Positions 1-7,857 are shown, counted from the stretch's first letter. The stretch: DNA of 16,649 nucleotides from Brevundimonas sp. UBA7635 (GCA_002483865.1 DLIT01000086.1:1-16649), one strand, 5' to 3'. Notes: generated by a model not told the origin, from the sequence alone. Numbers and translations are program-made.

Positions 1-2116
1 TCAGGTAGTCGAAGCGTCCTGACGACGCGAAATGACCCGCCTCCATGTTGATCTTCAGCAGGACCGGTTTGCCGGACGTGGAGACAGGCCGCAGCTTGGC
101 CACCCACTTCTGCGGCTCCCAATAGGTCACGCGCGGGTCTGACAACCCGCCTGTGGCCAGGATGGCAGGGTAGGCCTTGGGCTCGATCTGATCATAGGGA
201 CTGTAGGACCACATGTAGTCATAGGCTTCGGCATCCTCGATCGGATTGCCCCACTCGGGCCATTCGGGCGGCGTCAGCGGCAGGCTGGTGTCGCTCATGG
301 TGTTGATCAGATCGACGAAGGGGACGCCTGCGATGATCCCGGCCCATAGGTCGGGGCGCATATTGGTGATGGCCCCCATCAGCAGACCACCCGCCGATCG
401 GCCCTCGGCCACGATGTTCCCGGCGCGGGTATAGTTTTGGGCGATCAGGTGCTCGGCCGCCGCGATGAAGTCGGTAAAGGTGTTCTTCTTGGTGAAGCGG
501 CGGGCATCCAGGAACCAGTTCCAGCCCTTGTCCGAGCCACCGCGAATATGAGCGATGGCATAGATGAAGCCACGGTCCACCAGCGACAGACGGTTGGTCG
601 AGAAGCTGGCGGGCATGGCCATGCCGTATGAGCCATAGCCATAGAGAAGCAGGGGCGCGGACCCGTCCACGGGCGTCGATTTCTTGCGTAGCACCGTCAC
701 GGGCACCAATTCGCCGTCGGCAGCCGGGGCGTTCAGCCGCTCGACGACGTAGTCCGCCGGGTTGTGGCCCGAGGGTACCTCCTGAACCTTGCGAAGCGTG
801 CGTTCGCGCGACTTGAGGTCGTAGTCATAGGTCGAGGTCGGCGTGGACGGCGAGTTGTAGGCGTAACGCATGACCGTCGTATCGAACTCTGAAGCGCCTC
901 CCAGCGATAGGGCGAAGGCTGGTTCGTCCACGGCGATGTCGTGCTCGTTGCCGCCCCGATCCCGGATGACAATCCGGGTATTGGCATCGGTGCGTTCCTG
1001 ACGGGCAAGGAAGTCCTTTACCAGGGCCACGCCCTCGATGAAGCGGCCGGGGGTGTGGGGGACCAGATCCTTCCAGTTTGCCTTGGCGGGGGCGTCGGTC
1101 GGGGCTTCGATAACCTTGAAGTCGATCGAGTCGTCAGCATTGGTGCGGATGACCCAGCGGTCCGCCCAGTGGTCGGCGTCATAGAGGCGGGCAACGTGGC
1201 GCGGCTCCATAACCATAGGCGTGGCCGTCGGGTCTGCCGCCGGGATGATGCGGGCTTCCGAGGTTTCCTGGTTGGCGATCTCGATGACCAGGAAGGCATC
1301 ATCCGAGGTCCGGCCCACGCTGATGAACATGCCATCATCGGCCTCCTCATAGACCAGGGCCGCGTCGCCGCCACGGGCCGGGCGGCGGAAGATCTTGTCC
1401 GGGCGACCGTTGTCGTCGCGGTTGGTCCAGAAGATCCACTGGCTGTCCGGCGAGAAGGTGAAATTGCCGGTGGCTGATTCAATGACCGCAGGCAGGACCT
1501 GATCGGTGGCCAGGTCCTTCACATAGATCTTGAAGACCTCGGAGCCCTGGGCGTCTTCGGCATAGGCGAACAAGCTGTGATCGGGGCTGTGCTCAGTCGC
1601 CGAGACCTCGGAATAGGCCTTGCCCTCGGCCAGCTTGTTGCAGTCCAGCAGGATCACCTCGCCATCGCTCTGCCCGCGCGGGCGGCGGCAGTAGAGCGGG
1701 TGCTGGTCGCCGACATTATAGCGGACATAGTATTCCCAGGGCCCGTCGGCAGACGGCACCGAAGAATCGTCTTCCTTGATGCGGCCCTTCATCTCCTCGA
1801 ACATCTGGGCCTGCAGCGGCAGGGTCGAGGTCATCATGGCTTCGCGGTAGGCGTTTTCCTGGATCAGGTGATCGCGGACGTCGGCCTTGATCAGCTTGGG
1901 ATCGCGCAGGACGGCTTGCCAGTTATCGTCCTTCATCCACTGATAGTCGTCGTGGCGAACCCGGCCCAACTGCTCAATCGTGACAGGGACTTTCTTGGCG
2001 ACGGGTGGGACGGGCTTGGACATCGAGGCTCCGGTAGTCTGATAGGCAAGGGCAGGAGAGGCGACTGCCGCCAAACCGGCGGCAGCGGTAGAAGCGATCA
2101 ATTCACGGCGATTCAT
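1..2116 (-). CDS. ptrB: Oligopeptidase B (S9A serine peptidase) with twin-arginine signal peptide; C-terminus cut by window edge
   Basis: The frame is open from the ATG at 2116 to the left edge (705 codons), so only roughly the last 20-40 residues are missing. The alpha/beta-hydrolase triad is visible. Ser574 lies in GRSAGG, Asp660 in GGLSDPRVTYWEP and His695 in EAGHFASSGRFDY, and all three contexts match oligopeptidase B rather than prolyl oligopeptidase. The long middle part fits the family's beta-propeller. Members cleave after Arg/Lys in peptides below about 30 residues. The N-terminus MNRRELIAS is followed by an Ala-rich hydrophobic stretch ending in SPALA, a Tat-like signal with a likely cut after residue 24. 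The mature part would then act in the periplasm. An AGGAG lies 10 bases upstream of the start. A second in-frame ATG at 2023 (residue 32) would give a cytosolic form, but no better ribosome site precedes it. Family call is firm; export is inferred. Confidence 0.93.
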   Translation of the reverse strand, partial: MNRRELIASTAAAGLAAVASPALAYQTTGASMSKPVPPVAKKVPVTIEQLGRVRHDDYQWMKDDNWQAVLRDPKLIKADVRDHLIQENAYREAMMTSTLPLQAQMFEEMKGRIKEDDSSVPSADGPWEYYVRYNVGDQHPLYCRRPRGQSDGEVILLDCNKLAEGKAYSEVSATEHSPDHSLFAYAEDAQGSEVFKIYVKDLATDQVLPAVIESATGNFTFSPDSQWIFWTNRDDNGRPDKIFRRPARGGDAALVYEEADDGMFISVGRTSDDAFLVIEIANQETSEARIIPAADPTATPMVMEPRHVARLYDADHWADRWVIRTNADDSIDFKVIEAPTDAPAKANWKDLVPHTPGRFIEGVALVKDFLARQERTDANTRIVIRDRGGNEHDIAVDEPAFALSLGGASEFDTTVMRYAYNSPSTPTSTYDYDLKSRERTLRKVQEVPSGHNPADYVVERLNAPAADGELVPVTVLRKKSTPVDGSAPLLLYGYGSYGMAMPASFSTNRLSLVDRGFIYAIAHIRGGSDKGWNWFLDARRFTKKNTFTDFIAAAEHLIAQNYTRAGNIVAEGRSAGGLLMGAITNMRPDLWAGIIAGVPFVDLINTMSDTSLPLTPPEWPEWGNPIEDAEAYDYMWSYSPYDQIEPKAYPAILATGGLSDPRVTYWEPQKWVAKLRPVSTSGKPVLLKINMEAGHFASSGRFDYL

Positions 2117-2173
2117 CAGTGCGGCTCTCCTGGATTTCTGGGGGACCTTGTGCCTGTCCGCCAGCGGCGTCAA

Positions 2174-3013
2174 ATGCTGCCTATGTTCGTTCAGGATATT
2201 CCCCCCGTGCCCTATGTCGCCCCCGCTGCGCCCGCCGAATGGGACATGACCGTTGGCCTGATGAACGCCACCGTTCAACTGGACCAGCCGCTTGATTCCT
2301 CGTCGCGAAAGGTAGGAACGGGCTTTCTGATCTCGGCCCCGCGCGCGGATGGTTCGCCCCGTGTCGTGCTGGTGACCGCCGCTCACGTCTTCAAGGTGAT
2401 GCCGGGTGGCAATGCCCGCGTGGGCTGGCGCATGGCCGAGGCGGACGGAGCTTGGCGTTTCGCCCCTGCAGATCTGCCGATCCGCGATGAGGCCGGTGCG
2501 CCGTTGTGGGTCACTCATCCCGAGCGCGACGTAGCCGTGATTGAGGTTAACGCGCCGGAGGCCTTTGCCGAAGCGGCCATCCCCCTGGGCTGGCTGGGCG
2601 ACGAGACCACGCTGGAGCGCTATCGCTTCGGACCTGGCGACGAGATGATGGCCCTGGGCTTTCCCCACGGCCTGTCATCCAATCGGGCGGGGTTTCCGAT
2701 ACTGAGACTGGGTCGGGTAAGCTCTTATCCGCTGGTGCCGATCCGGCATTTCAACAGCTTTTTGCTGGATTTTGCGGTGTCGCAGGGCAATTCGGGTGGT
2801 CCTGTCTTTTGGGTCCCTGCGGCACGCCGCCCGACCGGGGCACCGATACCCGATAATCCGGTGATTACCGGCATCCTGATCCAGGAAGTGCAGGGCGGCG
2901 GCGAAGGCCTGGAACTGGGCGTCGTGGCCCACGCCCAATATGTCCGCGAAACGATCGAGCTGCTGGACCAACCGGCGATAGGGGCGGTGCGTTCACAGGC
3001 CGAACCTCGTTGA
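2174..3013 (+). CDS. Trypsin-like (S1 fold) serine protease without export signal
   Basis: From the ATG at 2174 the product has 279 residues. The trypsin-fold triad is clear: His71 in VTAAHVF, Asp119 in RDVAVIEV and Ser207 in QGNSGGPVF, with the oxyanion-hole GNSGG. There is no hydrophobic N-terminal segment and no PDZ domain. The protein contains no cysteine at all, which would suit a cytosolic enzyme. Substrate and pathway are not recognisable. The start is uncertain: ATGs at 2174, 2183 and 2246 are all in frame and none has a good Shine-Dalgarno sequence, so a leaderless or short-leader transcript is possible. The reading frame stays open upstream to 1577, but that part lies antisense to the oligopeptidase B gene and is not counted. 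The gene is divergent from that peptidase with only 57 bases between starts. Confidence 0.85.
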   Translation: MLPMFVQDIPPVPYVAPAAPAEWDMTVGLMNATVQLDQPLDSSSRKVGTGFLISAPRADGSPRVVLVTAAHVFKVMPGGNARVGWRMAEADGAWRFAPADLPIRDEAGAPLWVTHPERDVAVIEVNAPEAFAEAAIPLGWLGDETTLERYRFGPGDEMMALGFPHGLSSNRAGFPILRLGRVSSYPLVPIRHFNSFLLDFAVSQGNSGGPVFWVPAARRPTGAPIPDNPVITGILIQEVQGGGEGLELGVVAHAQYVRETIELLDQPAIGAVRSQAEPR

Positions 3014-3052
3014 CGTCCATCTGGTCTGGAACGCCGCCGCGTGGGCAGCCAT

Positions 3053-3085
3053 AAAAAACCCCCGCGCTCCTGAAAACGCGGGGGT
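3053..3085 (-). terminator. Intrinsic terminator of the acyl-CoA dehydrogenase gene
   Basis: CCCCCGCG (3059-3066) and CGCGGGGG (3077-3084) form a perfect 8-bp G+C stem with a 10-base loop. Read on the minus strand the stem is followed by six T residues (3058-3053). It starts about 9 bases after the dehydrogenase stop codon. On the plus strand there is no T-run, so it should stop the convergent protease transcript only weakly. Confidence 0.88.
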
Positions 3086-3093
3086 CTGAGCTC

Positions 3094-4878
3094 TTAGCCG
3101 GCCAGAGCTTCAACTGTCAGGCGGTTCAGAAGCTCACCGCCCTGACCGACGGTCGCCAGTCGGCTCGATACGTGGCCCAGAACATTGGCGGCATAGACTT
3201 CATAAAGGTCCAGCTTGCCCTGCAGCCAGACGGCGTCGCCGTCATTGGCATCCAGCTTGACCTTGGCGGCCAGCGCACCCTTGGCCAGCATCCAGCCGCC
3301 GACGACATCGCCCAGCAGGTGCAGATAAGCATCGGCACCAGCCAGGACATCAGCCGCCCGCTCGGGGTCCTTCTTGGCGTCAAGCAGCCACAGGGTGGCG
3401 TCCTCGACGGCTTCGATGGCCGTGGCGAAGCGTTCGACCGGCTTGCCGGTGTAGAGCAAGGACAGATCGCCCAGCGTTACCTTCATCTCGTCGATCAGGG
3501 CCTGGGCCGACTGGCCATTGTCCATCGACAGCTTGCGGCCTACGAGGTCCATCGCCTGGATGCCGTTGGTCCCCTCGTAGATGGGGGTGATGCGGGCATC
3601 CCGGTAATACTGCGCTGCGCCGGTTTCCTCGATGAAGCCCATGCCGCCGTGGACTTGGACGCCCAGTGAGGCCACCTCGCAACCGACGTCGGTGGACCAG
3701 GCCTTGGCGATAGGGGTGAACAGGTCCTCGCGGCCCTTCCAGAACTTGCGCGCCAGCTCGTCCTGGGAATGCTTGGCCAGGTCGGCCGCAACCCCAGTGG
3801 ACAGGCAGATGGCGCGGGCGGCAGCGATCTTGGCCTTCATCACGCCCAGGGTGCGGCGAACATCAGGGTGGTCGAAGATCGGGGCGTTCTTTTCGCCGGT
3901 CCAGATGCTGCGACCCTGGCGACGTTCCAAGGCATAGGCCAGGGCGTGCTGATAGGCACGTTCGGCAATGCCGACGCCTTCGACGCCGACAGCCAGGCGC
4001 GCGGCGTTCATCATCACGAACATATGGGCCAGGCCTTCATTCGGGCGACCGACCAACTCAGCCACGGCGTTCTCGTACTGCATGACGCAGGTGGGCGAGG
4101 CGTGGATGCCCAGTTTGTGCTCAACGCCGACAGGACGGAAGCTGTTGCGCTCGCCCAGCGAGCCGTCCTCGTTCACATGGAATTTCGATGCGAGGAACAG
4201 CGAGATGCCCTTGGGCCCGGCCGGTGCGTCCGGCAGGCGGGCCAGCACCAGATGGACAATATTGTCGGTGGCGTCGTGGTCACCCCAGGTGATGAAGATC
4301 TTCTGGCCGTTCAGCAGGTACTTGCCGTCCTCGGTGGGCGTAGCGGTCGATGTCAGGGCACCCAGGTCCGAGCCCGCGTGTGGTTCGGTCAGCACCATAG
4401 CCCCGGTCCATTCACCGGACACCAGTTTGGGCAGGTAGGTTGCCTTCTGGTGGTCGTTGCCAACCTCTTCCAGTGCTTCGATCGACGCCAGTGACAGCAT
4501 GGGGCACAGCCCAAAGGCCATATTGGCCGCGTGGACCGTCTCGTAGGAGGCAAGTTCCAGTGCCTTGGGCAGTGCCTGTCCACCGGCCTCGGCAGAGGCG
4601 GTCAGGCTGGTCCAACCCCCGGCGGCGAACTGCTGATAGGCATCGGCAAAGCCTGGTGCTGCGGTCACCGCGCCGTTGGCATATTTCGCGCCGTTCAGGT
4701 CTCCAGGACGGTTCAGCGGAGCCAGAACTTCCTCGGAAAACTGGCTGGCGGCTTCCAGGATCGCGCCCATGACATCGGTGTCGTAGTCGGGAAACGCACC
4801 GGTGTTGGAGACCTGGTCAATCCCGGCCACAGCCTCAAGAGCGAATGCGAGGTCCCGAATGGGGGCTCGATAGGTCAT
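3094..4878 (-). CDS. Acyl-CoA dehydrogenase with AcdC-type C-terminal domain (DmdC/FadE-like)
   Basis: The 594-residue product starts MTYRAPIRDLAFALE, the usual opening of the long bacterial acyl-CoA dehydrogenases of about 590-600 residues. Family members oxidise an acyl-CoA to the 2-enoyl-CoA with FAD and pass electrons to electron-transfer flavoprotein. Visible motifs are TEPHAGSDLGA (flavin/substrate site), HGGMGFIEETG, and Glu435 in IYEGTNGIQA, which is the expected catalytic base. About 150 further residues follow and match the extra C-terminal domain of this group. The closest characterised relatives act on 3-methylmercaptopropionyl-CoA (DmdC) or on fatty acyl-CoAs; the substrate cannot be read from the sequence. 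Two adjacent ATG codons (4881 and 4878) are possible starts. I chose the second because the GGAG then sits 6 bases away. The frame stays open upstream to an ATG at 5019, which I judge to be leader. Confidence 0.93.
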   Translation of the reverse strand: MTYRAPIRDLAFALEAVAGIDQVSNTGAFPDYDTDVMGAILEAASQFSEEVLAPLNRPGDLNGAKYANGAVTAAPGFADAYQQFAAGGWTSLTASAEAGGQALPKALELASYETVHAANMAFGLCPMLSLASIEALEEVGNDHQKATYLPKLVSGEWTGAMVLTEPHAGSDLGALTSTATPTEDGKYLLNGQKIFITWGDHDATDNIVHLVLARLPDAPAGPKGISLFLASKFHVNEDGSLGERNSFRPVGVEHKLGIHASPTCVMQYENAVAELVGRPNEGLAHMFVMMNAARLAVGVEGVGIAERAYQHALAYALERRQGRSIWTGEKNAPIFDHPDVRRTLGVMKAKIAAARAICLSTGVAADLAKHSQDELARKFWKGREDLFTPIAKAWSTDVGCEVASLGVQVHGGMGFIEETGAAQYYRDARITPIYEGTNGIQAMDLVGRKLSMDNGQSAQALIDEMKVTLGDLSLLYTGKPVERFATAIEAVEDATLWLLDAKKDPERAADVLAGADAYLHLLGDVVGGWMLAKGALAAKVKLDANDGDAVWLQGKLDLYEVYAANVLGHVSSRLATVGQGGELLNRLTVEALAG

Positions 4879-4884
4879 CATGTT

Positions 4885-4888
4885 CTCC
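4885..4888 (-). promoter_or_regulatory. Ribosome binding site deciding the acyl-CoA dehydrogenase start
   Basis: GGAG on the minus strand lies 3 bases from the ATG at 4881 and 6 bases from the ATG at 4878. The second spacing is the more usual one. The site also argues against the upstream in-frame ATG at 5019. Confidence 0.6.
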
Positions 4889-4932
4889 AGAATCCTTGGG
4901 GCGTCTTGTGGCGTCCCCGCAAGGCGCAGCGC

Positions 4933-4948
4933 AAGTCCGCTTGGACTT
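4933..4948. repeat. Small inverted repeat in the divergent acyl-CoA dehydrogenase / Sua5 intergenic region
   Basis: AAGTCC (4933-4938) and GGACTT (4943-4948) form a perfect 6-bp arm pair around GCTT. It lies in the 169-base gap between the two divergent starts, about 55 bases from the dehydrogenase start. It could be an operator or a leader hairpin, or chance. No other clear signal was seen in this gap. Confidence 0.3.
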
Positions 4949-5035
4949 TCGTCTAGCTTCAGCCACTCTAGTGCCCCAGCGCCGTTGCGGAAAGAAAGGC
5001 TTTCGCCGTACCCGGCCAAGAGTATTTGTGGAAAT

Positions 5036-5039
5036 GGAG
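5036..5039 (+). promoter_or_regulatory. Ribosome binding site for the GTG start of the Sua5 gene
   Basis: GGAG sits 8 bases before the GTG at 5048. No in-frame ATG lies near the conserved N-terminus, so this site fixes the start. Confidence 0.7.
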
Positions 5040-5047
5040 TTGGACCA

Positions 5048-5971
5048 GTGAAGGGCGATACACCGGAAATCGCTGCAGAAGCTCTGAAATCCGGGCGGCT
5101 GGTCCTGTTGCCGACCGAAACAGTTTACGGGCTGGCCGCGGACGCTTCCAGCCCCCAGGCCGTGGCGCGGATTTTCGAGGCCAAGGGCAGGCCACGTTTC
5201 AACCCTCTTATCGCTCACGTGGCCAGTGCGCTTGAGGCCGAAGCTATTGCGATCTTTGACAACCGCGCCCGTGCCATGGCCGAGGCCTTCTGGCCTGGAC
5301 CCCTGACGATCGTGGCTCCGGTTCGCGATACGGGGCAGGTGTGCGATCTGGCCCGCGCCGGGCTAGACACTGTCGCCGTGCGGGTGCCGGGACATTCACG
5401 GGCGCGCGCAGTGATCTCGGCCTTTGGCGGCGCGGTGGTGGCCCCTTCGGCTAACCGTTCGGGGCGGCCCAGCCCCACCACCTTCGACGACGCTATGGAA
5501 GAAACGGGTCATGCTGCTGGCGCGGCGGTCGACGGTGGTCCCTGTGCGGTCGGGGTGGAGAGCACGGTGGTGTCGGTGCTGGGCGGTGAAGTAGCCCTTC
5601 TACGGCCCGGCTCGGTTACCCGCGATGAAATCGAGGCTGTTGTCGGGGAACTGGCCCCAGAGGCGGGGGAGGGGCATCGCTCGCCCGGACGGATGGCCCT
5701 GCACTATGCGCCGGACGCCCCGGTTCGTATCAATGCAGAAAGAGAAAATGAGGGCGAGATCCTCCTGGGGTTTGGCCCGGACAAGGGCGATCCGCGCTGG
5801 AGCCTCAGCCCGACAGGGGATCTGCGCGAAGCCGCCGCGAACCTGTTCCGAATGCTGCGCGAGGCCGACCGGACCCATCCGGCGGGGATCGCGATTTCTC
5901 CTGTCCCCGCCGAGGGACTAGGTGAGGCTATCAATGATCGCCTGCGTCGGGCCGCGGGCTTTGTAGGCTAA
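5048..5971 (+). CDS. tsaC: L-threonylcarbamoyladenylate synthase, Sua5 type
   Basis: The enzyme makes threonylcarbamoyl-AMP from threonine, bicarbonate and ATP, the first step of the universal t6A37 modification of ANN-decoding tRNAs, in the cytosol. The 307-residue product has the YrdC domain in its first 200 residues, with LPTETVYGLAADA (21-33), KGRPRFNPLI, WPGPLTIV, APSANRSGRPSPTT and GVESTVVSV. A linker with SPGRMALHYAPDAPV (from Ser212) then leads into a Sua5 C-terminal domain. This makes it the long Sua5 form rather than the short TsaC form; the symbol is the usual one for the activity. Translation starts at a GTG supported by a GGAG 8 bases upstream. The gene ends tail to tail with the patatin gene, the stop codons overlapping by 4 bases. 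Confidence 0.95.
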   Translation: MKGDTPEIAAEALKSGRLVLLPTETVYGLAADASSPQAVARIFEAKGRPRFNPLIAHVASALEAEAIAIFDNRARAMAEAFWPGPLTIVAPVRDTGQVCDLARAGLDTVAVRVPGHSRARAVISAFGGAVVAPSANRSGRPSPTTFDDAMEETGHAAGAAVDGGPCAVGVESTVVSVLGGEVALLRPGSVTRDEIEAVVGELAPEAGEGHRSPGRMALHYAPDAPVRINAERENEGEILLGFGPDKGDPRWSLSPTGDLREAAANLFRMLREADRTHPAGIAISPVPAEGLGEAINDRLRRAAGFVG

Positions 5972-6996
5972 AGGAAGCGGGCCGTCAGATCGACGCTGGA
6001 CGCCTTGCCCAGCTTGTCGCCGCAGGTTTCAATCCACTGACTTGCGGCTTCACGACCCTTGGTCTTGAGCTCGCTCAGGAAGCTCCATTCGGTATCGAAT
6101 TTGGTCGACATCGACTGGTCACCCAGCCAGTCGTCAACCTCAACCGCGTGTAGCCGTGTGCCCTGGTAGCTGGCGTCGGCAGGCGTCAGGCGACCTTGGC
6201 TGATCAGGTCCTGGACCAGGGCAAGCGAGCGCAGCTCGGCAACCAGCGGGCTGTTGAACATGATCTCGTTCAGACGGTCCATGATGTCACCTGCCTCGCG
6301 CGGTGCCTCGCTGCGGCGAAATGGATTGAGGGGAAGCAGAAGGATATCGTCCGGGGCCTCGCGCGCCGTCAGGGGCCAGATCGCCGGATTGGCCAGATAG
6401 CCTCCGTCCCAATAGGGCTCGCCATCAATCTCGACCGCCTGGAACAGATGGGGCAGGCAGGCTGAGGCCAGCAGGACATCCGGCGTGATCTCGCCAGAGC
6501 GGAACAGGCGCGATCGGCCCTCGCGCACGGCGGTGGTCGAAACGATCAGCTCGACGGCGGCATTTTGGACGGCATCGAAATCAACCGACGCTTCAACAAC
6601 CCGTCGCAAGGGGTTCAGGTTAAAGGGGTTAAAGGTGTAGGGGCTCAGGGTCGTGGCAAAGGACTCGCCTGCCCGCCAGGCGAAGCTTTCCTTGAGCCAG
6701 TCGGGGGTAAGCATCCGTGACCAGACGCCACTGTCGCCAAAAATGTTCCGGCCACCCGAGCGGTTGACCTCGCGCCAGAGGAAATCCAGCGCCTCGCGCC
6801 CGCCCTCGGCACCGCCCCTTGCCAGGCCCGAGATCAGGGCCGCGCCGTTCATCGCGCCGGCGGAGGCAGCGCTGACGATGCGGATGTCGAGAAGGGGGGC
6901 TTCCAGCAGCCTGTCCAGGACGCCCCACTGAAAGGCACCGTGCGCGCCGCCGCCCTGCAAGGCTAGGCAGACGGGCTGGGGTTTGGGTCGAGCCAA
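5968..6996 (-). CDS. Patatin-like phospholipase/lipase
   Basis: The 342-residue protein is a patatin-fold acyl hydrolase with a Ser-Asp dyad. The oxyanion loop is GGGAHG (15-20), the nucleophile is Ser45 in ASAGA (a GxSxG motif), and Asp197 lies in WDGGYLANP. There is no signal peptide, so a cytosolic enzyme is likely; the natural lipid or ester is unknown. The start is a TTG at 6996 with a strong GGAGG 7 bases upstream, and no ATG lies near the conserved start. The gene lies 72 bases downstream of D-3-hydroxybutyrate dehydrogenase in the same direction. That would fit a role in storage-polyester or lipid turnover, but this is only inferred from position. Its last 4 bases overlap the end of the convergent Sua5 gene. 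Confidence 0.9.
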   Translation of the reverse strand: MARPKPQPVCLALQGGGAHGAFQWGVLDRLLEAPLLDIRIVSAASAGAMNGAALISGLARGGAEGGREALDFLWREVNRSGGRNIFGDSGVWSRMLTPDWLKESFAWRAGESFATTLSPYTFNPFNLNPLRRVVEASVDFDAVQNAAVELIVSTTAVREGRSRLFRSGEITPDVLLASACLPHLFQAVEIDGEPYWDGGYLANPAIWPLTAREAPDDILLLPLNPFRRSEAPREAGDIMDRLNEIMFNSPLVAELRSLALVQDLISQGRLTPADASYQGTRLHAVEVDDWLGDQSMSTKFDTEWSFLSELKTKGREAASQWIETCGDKLGKASSVDLTARFL

Positions 6997-7003
6997 GCGG
7001 ACA

Positions 7004-7008
7004 CCTCC
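7004..7008 (-). promoter_or_regulatory. Strong ribosome binding site for the TTG start of the patatin gene
   Basis: GGAGG on the minus strand lies 7 bases before the TTG at 6996, which is what identifies this rare start codon. Confidence 0.75.
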
Positions 7009-7068
7009 AGGATATGTCCGCCCAGCCTAGCCCAGGTCACAGGGGGTGAAAACCGGACCCGTGACCGT

Positions 7069-7857
7069 CTACTGGGCGGTCCAGCCGCCATCGACCGAAT
7101 AGTGCGAGCCATTGGCCGACGCGCCCAGGTCGGACACCAGGTAGAGGAAGATGCCCGCCAACTCATCGGTGGTCACGAACCGCTTGGTTGGCTGGGAGCC
7201 CAGGATGACCTTCTTCATCACGTCTTCTTTAGACATATTACGGGTTCGGGCCTGATCCTCGATCTGCTTTTCGACGATAGGGGTCTCGACAAATCCCGGG
7301 CAGATAGCGGTGCAGGTGATGTTCTGCTGGGCCAGTTCCAGGGCCACCGTCTTGGTGAAACCGATCACGCCGTGCTTGGCCGCGACATAGGCCGACTTGA
7401 ACGGGCTGGCGACCAGGCCGTGGGCCGAGGCGATGTTGATGATGCGGCCGCGCCCCTGGCTCTTCATCATCGGAATGACGGCCTTGGTGGCATAGAAGGT
7501 TGAGGACAGGTTGATCGAGATGATCTTTTCCCACGCCGTGTCAGGGAAACTCTCAACCGCCTCGACATGCTGGATTCCGGCATTGTTTACCAGGATATCG
7601 ATGCGGCCCAGTTTGCGCCAAGCTGTCTCGATCAGGTCGGCAATCTGGTCCGGCTGGCTCATGTCAGCCGGGTGATAGAGAACCTGGACGCCCGTTTCCG
7701 CAGCCAGGTCAGCGCGGGTCTTTTCGATGGCGTGCGGGTCGCCAAGTCCGTTCAAGACTACGTCACCACCGCACAGAGCAACCGTGCGGGCGAAGGCCAG
7801 GCCGATTCCAGAGGTCGAGCCGGTGATGACGGCGACCTGGCCCTTGAGATCGTTCAT
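7069..7857 (-). CDS. bdhA: D-3-hydroxybutyrate dehydrogenase (short-chain dehydrogenase)
   Basis: The enzyme interconverts (R)-3-hydroxybutyrate and acetoacetate with NAD, usually in the breakdown of poly-3-hydroxybutyrate. The 262-residue product shows the classical short-chain dehydrogenase plan: TGSTSGIG nucleotide loop (12-19), NNAG (91-94), and the catalytic tetrad Asn116, Ser144, Tyr157, Lys161. The segment IASAHGLVASPFKSAY and the C-terminal DGGWTAQ are hallmarks of the hydroxybutyrate dehydrogenases rather than of generic reductases. The start at 7857 (MNDLKGQVAVITG) was chosen by family fit. An ATG at 7866 and a TTG at 7908 are also in frame, and none has a convincing ribosome site. 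It lies between yaaA (78 bases upstream) and the patatin gene (72 bases downstream), all on one strand. Confidence 0.95.
   Translation of the reverse strand: MNDLKGQVAVITGSTSGIGLAFARTVALCGGDVVLNGLGDPHAIEKTRADLAAETGVQVLYHPADMSQPDQIADLIETAWRKLGRIDILVNNAGIQHVEAVESFPDTAWEKIISINLSSTFYATKAVIPMMKSQGRGRIINIASAHGLVASPFKSAYVAAKHGVIGFTKTVALELAQQNITCTAICPGFVETPIVEKQIEDQARTRNMSKEDVMKKVILGSQPTKRFVTTDELAGIFLYLVSDLGASANGSHYSVDGGWTAQ

Noticed and set aside
398..410. GRSAGG around the oligopeptidase B nucleophile as an unusual variant of GGSAGG
   Set aside because: The Arg form is familiar in other oligopeptidases B, for example from trypanosomatids, so it is not a novelty.
941..1477. 178-residue plus-strand open frame
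   Set aside because: It lies antisense to the oligopeptidase B beta-propeller region and is a codon-bias shadow typical of high-G+C DNA; no motif seen.
1577..2173. Long N-terminal extension of the plus-strand protease (reading frame open to 1577, 478 residues in all)
   Set aside because: The extension is exactly antisense to the well-supported oligopeptidase B gene, resembles no known protein, and the protease domain begins only after 2174.
3769..4494. 241-residue plus-strand open frame
   Set aside because: Antisense to the acyl-CoA dehydrogenase, with low-complexity content and no recognisable domain or ribosome site.
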